Shown here in pieces: positions 54,957 to 62,533 of a stretch of DNA of 64,000 bases. The first letter of the stretch is position 1; each line of letters starts with the position of its first letter. A program made the translations under genes and the position numbers. The notes under the pieces are model-generated. The model was not told where the DNA came from and did no database searches. It saw nothing but the letters and a program-made list of their open reading frames with translations. The DNA lies in assembly GCF_004004565.1 (NCBI RefSeq), contig NZ_SACM01000001.1, positions 1,116,001-1,180,000 on the forward strand. Reading direction: 5' to 3'. The stretch is from Inhella crocodyli (GTDB taxonomy: Bacteria > Pseudomonadota > Gammaproteobacteria > Burkholderiales > Burkholderiaceae_C).

Positions 54957-55598
54957 TCAAAAGCCCTCGGCCTGGGCGCGCTCCAGCGCGTCGCGCCAGA
55001 TGCCCAAGCGGGCCAAGGGGTTGCCCGCGCCCTGCGCCCCCACGCCCTGCCAAAGGCCTTCGGCGTTGAAGCTGAACACGGGTTGCAAGTCCCCCCGCTT
55101 GCTGGCGGGCAGCAACTCGGGGTTGATGTTGTCCAAGATCAGGGGCTCGCCCTGGGGCTTGGGGTACCAGGCCAGGACCATGTGCGCCTGCGATCGCCCC
55201 TCGAACTGCGCCTTGACGTAGACCAGGCGCAGGCTGGCAGGGGCCACGCCCAGGCCCCGCAGCGCGAAGTACTTGCCCATGGCCAGGTCCTCGCAATCGC
55301 CCGCGCCCTTGTCGAACATCTCCATCGGGCTGGCCCAGTAGTCGACCTTGTTCCACACCGTGGCGTCGTCCCGCCATTCCACCCGCTGGTTGAAGAACTG
55401 GTTGACGCGGCGAACGCGCTCTTCCAGCGGCCAGGTCCCCGCTTGACCGGCCATGGCCAACAGGGCGGCCACCTGCTGCTGCACCGCCGCGCTGCGCTGG
55501 GCGGCTTGGGCTTTCAACCGAGCCACATCCCACGCCGCCACGCCCCAGGCCAGCAGGGCCAGGGCGCAAGCAAGGACGAAGCGTGACATCGGGCGCAT
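54957..55598 (-). CDS. lapG: LapG-like periplasmic cysteine protease
   Basis: 213-residue transglutaminase-like cysteine peptidase. Hydrophobic N-terminal signal (LACALALLAWGVAA), then catalytic Cys102 in GAGDCEDLA, His139 in SQAHMVLAWY and Asp156 in LILDNINP. It releases large adhesins from the outer membrane in known systems. No large adhesin gene is visible in the window. Start at 55598; 55589 is an alternative. Confidence 0.92.
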   Translation of the reverse strand: MRPMSRFVLACALALLAWGVAAWDVARLKAQAAQRSAAVQQQVAALLAMAGQAGTWPLEERVRRVNQFFNQRVEWRDDATVWNKVDYWASPMEMFDKGAGDCEDLAMGKYFALRGLGVAPASLRLVYVKAQFEGRSQAHMVLAWYPKPQGEPLILDNINPELLPASKRGDLQPVFSFNAEGLWQGVGAQGAGNPLARLGIWRDALERAQAEGF

Positions 55599-55691
55599 GC
55601 GGCAGGGGGCGTTTTCGGTGACTGTAGCGACGGGCGCCTGAAGGCCGCTTCATCTGCCTATGATGGTTTCCTCCAGTGAGGGCGCCGAGCC

Positions 55692-56558
55692 ATGCACAGC
55701 AGCCAGATTCAGCAAGAACTCACAACGGCCCGTGACAAGGGCCCGCTGCGGGAGATCAAGATCCCGCCCTGTCCGGACCTGTTGCGCCGACTGCGCACGG
55801 CCATGCAACGGGCCGAGCCCGACATGACCGAGGTGCAGGCGGTGGCCTCGGCCGACGTGGCCATGTCGGCCACGCTCATCCGCGTGGCCAACAGCCCCGT
55901 GCACCTGAGCGATGGCGCGCCCTGCGTCAGCGTGGGCCAGGCCATGACGCGCCTCGGCCTGCAGCAAACCGCCATGCTGATGCAGCAGTTTCTGGTGCGC
56001 AATGCACTGCCGGTGAACAGCCCTCACCTACAGCGCTTTTGGGAGCGCTCGGCCAAGCGGGCCGTGTGCATGGAATTCTTGGCCCGCCACGTGGAGGGGC
56101 TGGCCGGCGATTTGGCCGCCAGCCACGGCCTGTTCTGCCACGTGGGCATTCCGGTGCTGCTGCAACAGGTGCGTGGCTACGGGGGCACCATGGTGGAGGC
56201 TGCGGCGCGGATCGATCGCCCCTTCATCGCCACGGAAGATGCCAACCATCGCACCAACCACGCCGTGGTCGGGGCCCTGGTGGTGCGCGCCTGGGGTTTC
56301 CCAGACCCCTTGATGGCCTCGGTGCGCCTGCACCACGACTTCACCGTGCTGAACGACCGCGACACCGACCCCGGTGTGCCCTTGTTGGTGGCGGCAGGCT
56401 TGGTGGCCGAACAGCTGATGCGCGAACACGAGGGCGTGCCGCCCGACGCCGAATGGCTGCAGCACCGCGACGAGGTGCAAGCCCACTTGAACATCTCCGA
56501 GGCCGATTTGGCCGAATGGGCGCACGACCTGCAGCCCACGCTGGACTACGTCGTTTGA
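55692..56558 (+). CDS. HDOD domain protein
   Basis: 288 residues. The HDOD region (PPCPDLLRRLRTAMQRAEPDMTEVQAVASADVAMSATLIRVAN; HRTNHAVVGALVVRAWGFPDPLMASVRLHHD) is a degenerate HD phosphohydrolase used in signalling. Catalytic HD pairs are not retained. Divergent from lapG, convergent with an exonuclease whose stop overlaps by 13 bp. Role unknown. Confidence 0.88.
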   Translation: MHSSQIQQELTTARDKGPLREIKIPPCPDLLRRLRTAMQRAEPDMTEVQAVASADVAMSATLIRVANSPVHLSDGAPCVSVGQAMTRLGLQQTAMLMQQFLVRNALPVNSPHLQRFWERSAKRAVCMEFLARHVEGLAGDLAASHGLFCHVGIPVLLQQVRGYGGTMVEAAARIDRPFIATEDANHRTNHAVVGALVVRAWGFPDPLMASVRLHHDFTVLNDRDTDPGVPLLVAAGLVAEQLMREHEGVPPDAEWLQHRDEVQAHLNISEADLAEWAHDLQPTLDYVV

Positions 56559-57220
56559 GCCAAGTGACGGCGGGCATGCAACAGCGCCTGCGCCGCCAAC
56601 CACGGCCCTGACGAACCGGCCACCAGCCGCCAGGCGGGCCAGAGGTGCTGCAGCAACTCGGCCGTGACCCAAGCGTCGCTGCTGGCTCGGTGGCGTTGGC
56701 CGACCTGCAAGCCATAGTGCTGCAACCAGGCGTCCAGGTGGCGGTGGGGCAAGTCGGGGAGCAGCGCCCGCGCCAACTCGGCCAGGTCCAACCACGGCCA
56801 AGGCCATCCCTGTCCCAGGTGCTGCCGACAGGCGCGCTCCAGCATGTGGGCATCGAAAGCGGCATGAAAGGCCAAGCAGGGCGCACCGTCCACGAAGGCC
56901 CGCAACTGCCGCAACCCCGCCGCGGGCGCTTGGCCACCGCCTTGCTCGCCGCGGCCCACGCCATGCAGCAGGATGTTGCGGCGGGCCACCGCGTCCAACA
57001 CCACGCCTGGGGGGCACTGCAGCACCACCTCGAAGCTGTCGGCCACGCGCAGGCAGGGGCGTCCGCCCTCCAACGAAACCGCCACGGCGGCCGCGGCGAT
57101 CAGGTGGTCGCGTTGCAGGTCCAGGCCGCTGGTCTCGGTGTCGATGACCACCCAACGCGTGGCGGTGGCGGCGAAGCGCCGCGCGCCGCGCCGGGTTGCC
57201 CATTCGTGCCACCAGTTCAT
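56546..57220 (-). CDS. 3'-5' exonuclease, DnaQ-type
   Basis: 224 residues with the exonuclease motif I VVIDTETSGLD, AFHAAFDAHMLER (motif II) and HRASSDAWVTAEL (motif III). Likely a DNA or RNA 3' exonuclease. It overlaps the CBS/nucleotidyltransferase gene by 4 bp. This pairing with a DUF294 protein and acetate-type symporter recurs in many proteobacteria. Confidence 0.9.
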   Translation of the reverse strand: MNWWHEWATRRGARRFAATATRWVVIDTETSGLDLQRDHLIAAAAVAVSLEGGRPCLRVADSFEVVLQCPPGVVLDAVARRNILLHGVGRGEQGGGQAPAAGLRQLRAFVDGAPCLAFHAAFDAHMLERACRQHLGQGWPWPWLDLAELARALLPDLPHRHLDAWLQHYGLQVGQRHRASSDAWVTAELLQHLWPAWRLVAGSSGPWLAAQALLHARRHLAQTT

Positions 57221-59106
57221 GCGCGCAAGTGGTCCAGTTGAAGGCGCTGCTGCAAGCGTTGCGCCACCCGCAGGGACACGCGCAAGGTGCGGCGGTCGAG
57301 GTCGTTGAGCCGGTCGATGGGCACCCAGTTGGGCCCTTCGGGTGACGCCGTCTCGTCCCCCGGCGCGAGCTGCCCCTGCAAGCGCAAGCCCTGCAAGAAC
57401 TCGAAGGCGGCGGCCCAGCCTTGGCGCTCCTGCTCGCCCACACCCAAGGCCTCGCCCGCCGCCAGCAGGCGCTCGCGCGTTCCCACGGCATCGATGCCCT
57501 GGGCCAGGGCCATCAAGCGGGCCGCCTCGACGAACAAGGCCGTGCCATTGGCCTTCAGGTCCAGGCCCAGGACGCCGTGGCGCGCTTCGGGGTCCAGCGC
57601 CCCTCGCCACGACAGCGGCGGCTTCCAGCGCAGGGCGTTCTCGGCCATCAGGCGCAGGAAGCGGGCCGAGGCCGGCCCGCGGGCCAGGGCCCGCAAGGGC
57701 TCGGCCCAAGCCGCCTGGCCGGCCACCGGGCGGGCGTCGAAAAAGATCGAAACCCGCAGCAGGTCCTCGGGGGTTCCTTGGTTCAGCCAGGTCAGGAAGG
57801 CCTCGCGCCACTCTTGCACCGAGCGGCAGCAGTCGGGGTTGCGGGCCATGACACCGCCTTTGCACAAGGGGAACCCAGCCTCGTTCAGGCTGTCGCAAAC
57901 CGCCGCCCCCAGCGCCAGCCAACGCGGACGGTCCTGGTCGGGCTGCTCGCTGGCGAACACGATGCCGTTGTCCTGGTCGGTGGCGAGGGTCTGCTCGCCC
58001 CGGCCCTCGCTGCCGAAGGCCAGCCAGGCGGCCTGGCCCAAGTCCAAGCCCAACGCGGTGGCGTGCAGCTGCACCAGCCGCTCGGTGAGCAGGTCGTTGA
58101 GGTGGGCGATCAAGCCCGTGAGCGTCTTGGCACCGACGCCCTGCCCTGCCAACAGGCGCGCCAGCTCCCGGATGCGCGGGGCTTGCTCCAGCACGGCAGC
58201 CACGTGGTCGGCGGCGCGCAACTCGCTGCTGACGCGCTGCACCGACAGGCGCGACAGGGCGAACAGGTCGCGCTCGGACACGATGCCCACCAGGCGCTCG
58301 CCATCCACCACCGGCACATGGCGCAAGGTGTAGCGGCTCATCAACAAGGCCGCTTCTTGCGCCGTGTGCTGCACGCCCAGGCTGCGCACGGGCTGCGACA
58401 TCACCTGCCCAATGGCCGTGTGCAGCGGCCGCTGGGGCAAGGTGACGCGGTCGAGCACGTCGTCGCGGGTCAGGATGCCCAAGGGCCGGTGGTCCGCATC
58501 GACCACCAGCACCGAGCCCACCCGGCGCTGGCTCATGGCCCGCAGGGCCAGCTCCAAAGGGGTGTCGGGCCCCACGGTGAGCACCTTGGGCCGCATCAGC
58601 TCGCGCAGAGGCCGCTCCATCGACTGCTGCGCCAGGGCCGCCTGCGTGGCCTGCCGGGCCTGTTCGCGACCGGCCAACTGCAGCAGCTGCAGCACCCGCT
58701 CGCTCAGGTGCGCCGCCAAAGGGGGGCTCACGGCCGCCACGGCCTTCACGGTGTCCGCCGGCACGCGCCACACGAAGACGTCGCTGTCGGCGCGGTAGGT
58801 GGCAGTGACGGCCCGGCCGTTCATCAAGGCCGCCATGGGAAAGCAGTCGCCAGCCTCGTACTGCCAGCCGCCCGCCAGCTCGGCCAGGCCTTGGTGGGCC
58901 GACACCAGCCCCGACTTCACGACGAAGAGCGCCGTCGCGGGACCGTCATCCGGGCAGGCGATGACCTCCTCGGGGGCGAAATAGGCCTGCTCGGCCGCCA
59001 GCACCAAGGTGCGCAGGGCCTCGGGGGCCATGGCGTCAAAGGGGGCGTGCCGGCGCCAAAGCGCCATCTCTTGCTGCAGCAAATGCGGGGCGGGGCTGTC
59101 GGACAT
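57217..59106 (-). CDS. cNMP-binding, CBS and DUF294 nucleotidyltransferase-like protein
   Basis: 629 residues in four modules: cyclic-nucleotide-binding-like region (residues ~1-135), tandem CBS domains (MRPKVLTVGPDTPLELALRAM; VMSQPVRSLGVQHTAQEAALL), a nucleotidyltransferase-like DUF294 region (AFGSEGRGEQTLATDQDNGIVF), and a C-terminal helical domain. Start at 59106 has AGGG upstream; 59133 lacks one. The gene is adjacent to an acetate-type symporter, and such proteins probably regulate it. Confidence 0.9.
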   Translation of the reverse strand: MSDSPAPHLLQQEMALWRRHAPFDAMAPEALRTLVLAAEQAYFAPEEVIACPDDGPATALFVVKSGLVSAHQGLAELAGGWQYEAGDCFPMAALMNGRAVTATYRADSDVFVWRVPADTVKAVAAVSPPLAAHLSERVLQLLQLAGREQARQATQAALAQQSMERPLRELMRPKVLTVGPDTPLELALRAMSQRRVGSVLVVDADHRPLGILTRDDVLDRVTLPQRPLHTAIGQVMSQPVRSLGVQHTAQEAALLMSRYTLRHVPVVDGERLVGIVSERDLFALSRLSVQRVSSELRAADHVAAVLEQAPRIRELARLLAGQGVGAKTLTGLIAHLNDLLTERLVQLHATALGLDLGQAAWLAFGSEGRGEQTLATDQDNGIVFASEQPDQDRPRWLALGAAVCDSLNEAGFPLCKGGVMARNPDCCRSVQEWREAFLTWLNQGTPEDLLRVSIFFDARPVAGQAAWAEPLRALARGPASARFLRLMAENALRWKPPLSWRGALDPEARHGVLGLDLKANGTALFVEAARLMALAQGIDAVGTRERLLAAGEALGVGEQERQGWAAAFEFLQGLRLQGQLAPGDETASPEGPNWVPIDRLNDLDRRTLRVSLRVAQRLQQRLQLDHLRA

Positions 59107-59169
59107 CGTCGACCCTGGAAATCTCGAGCTCATTCTGCGAGGCCGGTCCGCCTCAACACTTGCGATCGG

Positions 59170-61269
59170 TCAAGGCCGCTCGAGCTTCAGGTCGGGGTAG
59201 CGCAGGGCCGCGACCAGCGCCTGGGCGTCGCGCCGCGGCGGCGGCGTCAGCCAGCTGACCACCACGATGGTCAAGGCCCCCAGGGGCACGCCAAACACCG
59301 CGGCCGACACCGGCTGGATCCCCCACCACAGCTGCACCGGTGCGCTGATCCCCAAGAGTTCGCGCAGCCACGGTTGGTTCAGGGCCATGTAGGCCGTGGC
59401 CACGCCGAGCCCGACGACGATGCCGGCACAGGCCCCCCACTTGTTGGCCCGGGGCCAGAACACCCCCAGCACCAGCGCCGGGAACAGGGCCGAGCCCGCC
59501 AGCGAGAACGCCGCCGCCACCATGAAGAGGATGTCCCCGGGGCGCTGGGCCGCGACGTAGGCGGCGGCCAAGGCCACCACCAGCAGCAGCATCTTGGACA
59601 AGGCCACCCGACGGCTGGTGTTGGCCCGCGGGTTGATCATTTGGTAATAGACGTCGTGCGACAGGGCGTTGGAGATGGTCAGCAGCAGGCCGTCGGCCGT
59701 GGACAGGGCCGCCGCCAAGCCGCCGGCGGCCACCATGCCGGAGACCACGTAGGGCATGCCTCCCAGCTCGGGCGCCAGCAGCACGAAGATGTCCGTGCCG
59801 ATCTTGAGCTCGCCGAACTGCAGCAAGTGGTCGCCGTTGACGTCGACCACGCTCAACAGGTTGGGGTCGATGCGCGACCAGCGCGCCATCCAGTCGGGCA
59901 ATCGGTCGAAGGGCAGGCCCACCAGTTGGGTGAACACCTCGTACTTCACCAGCACCGCCAAGGCCGGCGCGCTGATGTAGAGCACCACGATGAAAAGCAG
60001 GCTCCAAGCGACGGACTCGCGCGCCTCCTTCACCGTGGGCGTGGTGTACGAGCGCATGAGGATGTGCGGCAAGGCGGCGGTGCCCACGGTCAAGCAGAAC
60101 ACCAAGGCCAAGAAGTTGCGGCGGTCGTCTTCGAACTCTTGGCGCTGCTGGGCCGAACCCTCGGGGTCGCCCTTGAAGGGCCTCGCATGGGGCGGCATGC
60201 CGGCCAGGGGCTGGGCCCGCTCCCGCGCCTGCGCCAGGGCGCGGGTCCAGGTCTCGCGGGCGATGGCGTCGTTGGCCGGCAACTTGGCCAGCGCGCGCTC
60301 GGCCAGGTGCACGTCCATGCGACTGGCCCCGCTTTCCACCAGCTGGGTCAGGTGGGCCTGGGCCGCTTCGCGATCGCGGGCGCGCGCACCCGGCACGTCT
60401 CGCAGCTTGCGCTCCAGCGCCTCGACCCGCTCTTGGTAGACCGCGCGCACTTCCAACTCGGCCGGGTCGTTCGCCAAACGACGCTCGATCTCGGTGACCT
60501 TCTCCAACTGCTGGGCGTAGGCGATCTGCGGCACGGGCATGCCCGTCTGCTTCACGGACAACCACACCACCGGCACCATGTAGGCGATCACCAGCACGAT
60601 GTACTGCGCGACCTGGGTCCAGGTCACCGCCCGCATGCCGCCCAGAAAGCTGCACACCAGGATGCCAGCGAGGCCGGCAAACACACCGATCTCGAACACC
60701 ATGCCCGTCAGGCTGGAGGCCACCAGGCCCACGCCATAGATCTGGGCCACCACGTAGGTGAAGGAGCACAGCAAGGCGGCCACCACCCCGAGCAAGCGTG
60801 GCAGGTTGCCCTCGTAGCGCGCGCCGAGGAAGTCCGGGATCGTGTACTGGCCGAACTTGCGCAGGTAGGGCGCCAGCAGCATGGCCACCAAGCAGAAGCC
60901 CCCGGTCCACCCCAGGATGTAGGCCAGGCCGCCATAGCCGGAGACGTACAAGGTGCCTGCCAAGCCCATGAAGCTGGCCGCGCTCATCCAGTCGGCGCCC
61001 GTGGCCATGCCGTTGTAGACCGCGGGAACCCGGCGCCCGGCCACGTAGTACTCGACCGGGTCGGCGGTGCGGCTGACGAAGCCGATGCCGGCGTACAGCA
61101 GCACCGAGCCGGCCAGGAAGCTCAGGCCGATGACCTGCCGACCCACGCCAAACGCCTCCAGCACCGACAGCAGCAGCACGAACACCAGGAAGCCCCCGGT
61201 GTACCAACCGAAGGCCCGGTTGAGTTGGCGCTTGAATGGGGCCTGGGGTGCCGGCTCAGTCCTTGCCAT
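59170..61269 (-). CDS. Sodium:solute symporter, acetate permease-like (VC_2705 type)
   Basis: 699-residue SSS-family transporter. Hydrophobic helices with the sodium-symporter core (YYVAGRRVPAVYNGMATGADWMSAASFMG, GGMRAVTWTQVAQYIVL, GLAAALSTADGLLLTISNALSHD). A long charged, probably coiled-coil cytoplasmic insert of ~150 residues lies between early helices (from about KVTEIERRLANDPAELE). Preceded by DUF4212, which is its usual small partner. Substrate probably short monocarboxylates such as acetate. Confidence 0.92.
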   Translation of the reverse strand: MARTEPAPQAPFKRQLNRAFGWYTGGFLVFVLLLSVLEAFGVGRQVIGLSFLAGSVLLYAGIGFVSRTADPVEYYVAGRRVPAVYNGMATGADWMSAASFMGLAGTLYVSGYGGLAYILGWTGGFCLVAMLLAPYLRKFGQYTIPDFLGARYEGNLPRLLGVVAALLCSFTYVVAQIYGVGLVASSLTGMVFEIGVFAGLAGILVCSFLGGMRAVTWTQVAQYIVLVIAYMVPVVWLSVKQTGMPVPQIAYAQQLEKVTEIERRLANDPAELEVRAVYQERVEALERKLRDVPGARARDREAAQAHLTQLVESGASRMDVHLAERALAKLPANDAIARETWTRALAQARERAQPLAGMPPHARPFKGDPEGSAQQRQEFEDDRRNFLALVFCLTVGTAALPHILMRSYTTPTVKEARESVAWSLLFIVVLYISAPALAVLVKYEVFTQLVGLPFDRLPDWMARWSRIDPNLLSVVDVNGDHLLQFGELKIGTDIFVLLAPELGGMPYVVSGMVAAGGLAAALSTADGLLLTISNALSHDVYYQMINPRANTSRRVALSKMLLLVVALAAAYVAAQRPGDILFMVAAAFSLAGSALFPALVLGVFWPRANKWGACAGIVVGLGVATAYMALNQPWLRELLGISAPVQLWWGIQPVSAAVFGVPLGALTIVVVSWLTPPPRRDAQALVAALRYPDLKLERP

Positions 61270-61546
61270 GCGCCTCCCCTTGGGCCGCCTGCAAGAACTC
61301 GGCATCCAATTCGTTCATCCGCCAGCAGTACACCAGGGCGATCAACAGGTACGCCAACAGCCCCCCTTGGGCCGCCCACCAGTAGCTCAGCGGCCAGCCC
61401 AGCCAAGAGCCATCGAAGCTGCGCGCGAAGTACACGCTGCAGAAGGTCAGCAAGGCCCAGGCGCACAGCAAGCCACCGGTCAGGCGCCGCGTGGCGCGCC
61501 AGTGGCGGGCGGCGCCCTTGTCGGGGGTGTCGGGCACCGCGTTCAT
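61256..61546 (-). CDS. DUF4212 small membrane protein
   Basis: 96 residues with two helices (GGLLCAWALLTFCSVYF and YWWAAQGGLLAYLLIALVYCW). DUF4212 proteins occur immediately before acetate/solute symporters and probably act as an accessory subunit. The 3' end overlaps the symporter start by 14 bp. The ATG at 61546 overlaps the TPR gene stop. Confidence 0.92.
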   Translation of the reverse strand: MNAVPDTPDKGAARHWRATRRLTGGLLCAWALLTFCSVYFARSFDGSWLGWPLSYWWAAQGGLLAYLLIALVYCWRMNELDAEFLQAAQGEAHGKD

Positions 61547-62133
61547 GCCAGCACCGGCTTTATGACAGCGTTTGGCTGCGCCAGTTCCTGCGCCACCGCG
61601 CGGGCCACGGCCGCGTCCACCTGCCCCAAGCGCGCCATCGCCGTGCGAACGCGGTCGTCGAGACCAAGTCGGTGCCCCACCCTGGCGATCTGGGTCCAAC
61701 CGTAGGGGCTGATGGGTTGCAATTGGGCGTTGACTTCGAAGGCCTGCAGGGCCTCCTGCCAACGCCCAAGGCCGACCAAGGCCAGTCCGCGCCCGTACCA
61801 GGCGCGGTCGGCGCGCGGGTCCAGGGCGCAGGCGGCCTCAAAACAGGCCAAGGCCCGCGCCGGCTGCCCCGCTTGGTCACACACGAAACCCAAGTTGTAC
61901 TGGGCCACCGCGTCCTGCGGCGAGGCGGTGACGACCGCCTCCCAATCGTCGCGGGCCAGCGCCCATTGACCGGCCCGCCCGGCGGCCCAGGCCCGCGAAG
62001 CCCGCGCGTCGACGGAATCCGGCTGGACCGCCACCACCCGGTGCCAAGCGCGCAAGGCCCGGTCCCATCGGCCCGTCCAAGCCGCCCCATGCGCCACCAC
62101 GCACCAGTGCAGCGCGCGCCACCCCGGCCTCAT
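61543..62133 (-). CDS. Tetratricopeptide repeat protein
   Basis: 196 residues with about four TPR units (WDRALRAWHRVVAVQPDSVDARAS; WALARDDWEAVVTASPQDAVAQYNLGF; PARALACFEAACALDPRADRAWY; WQEALQAFEVNAQLQPIS). Likely a protein-protein interaction scaffold. It overlaps both the small membrane protein upstream and DUF4212 downstream by 4 bp, and so belongs to the symporter operon. Confidence 0.88.
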   Translation of the reverse strand: MRPGWRALHWCVVAHGAAWTGRWDRALRAWHRVVAVQPDSVDARASRAWAAGRAGQWALARDDWEAVVTASPQDAVAQYNLGFVCDQAGQPARALACFEAACALDPRADRAWYGRGLALVGLGRWQEALQAFEVNAQLQPISPYGWTQIARVGHRLGLDDRVRTAMARLGQVDAAVARAVAQELAQPNAVIKPVLA

Positions 62134-62435
62134 GCGCACACCACCCGACCCGCGTCCACGCACAGGCTTAGCTTGGCCACCGCGGCACCGAGCCACACCG
62201 CCAGCGCGAGCGCGGCCGCGCACCAAGGCACGAGCCGGGGCGACGGCGTCCCCGGCCAGCAGCGGCGCACCAAGCCCTCCACGGGCTGCGTCACCGTCCA
62301 AAACAGGCGATGCATGAGGTTGTCGGGGGCGCGAGACCCGGCCAGCACGGCCAAGACGCCACGGGCGGCGAAGGCCATCAAGGCCACCTCCGCCAGCAAC
62401 TTCATGCTCGTCACGAACCACAACATGCGCCACAT
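62130..62435 (-). CDS. Small membrane protein, hypothetical
   Basis: 101 residues starting MWRMLWFVTSMKLL. Two hydrophobic helices (LLAEVALMAFAARGVLAVLAG and WCAAALALAVWLGAAVAKL) with a short loop containing LFWTVTQPVEGLVRRCWPG. It opens the operon that leads through the TPR and DUF4212 genes to the symporter. No family recognised. Confidence 0.75.
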   Translation of the reverse strand: MWRMLWFVTSMKLLAEVALMAFAARGVLAVLAGSRAPDNLMHRLFWTVTQPVEGLVRRCWPGTPSPRLVPWCAAALALAVWLGAAVAKLSLCVDAGRVVCA

Positions 62436-62437
62436 CC

Positions 62438-62468
62438 TAAAAGCCCCGAATCCCGTCCGACGGGGGCT
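62438..62468 (-). terminator. Terminator after the MHS transporter gene
   Basis: AGCCCC ... GGGGCT stem (62442-62468) with inner CCGT/ACGG pairing, followed on the minus strand by TTTTAGG. It sits 66 bp after the stop of the MHS transporter, and the downstream operon starts 3 bp beyond. Confidence 0.75.
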
Positions 62469-62533
62469 CCCAAAGGAAAGGGGCGGAGCCGTCGCCGACC
62501 CCGCCCGCCTCGTCACTGGAAAACCGTCAGGCT

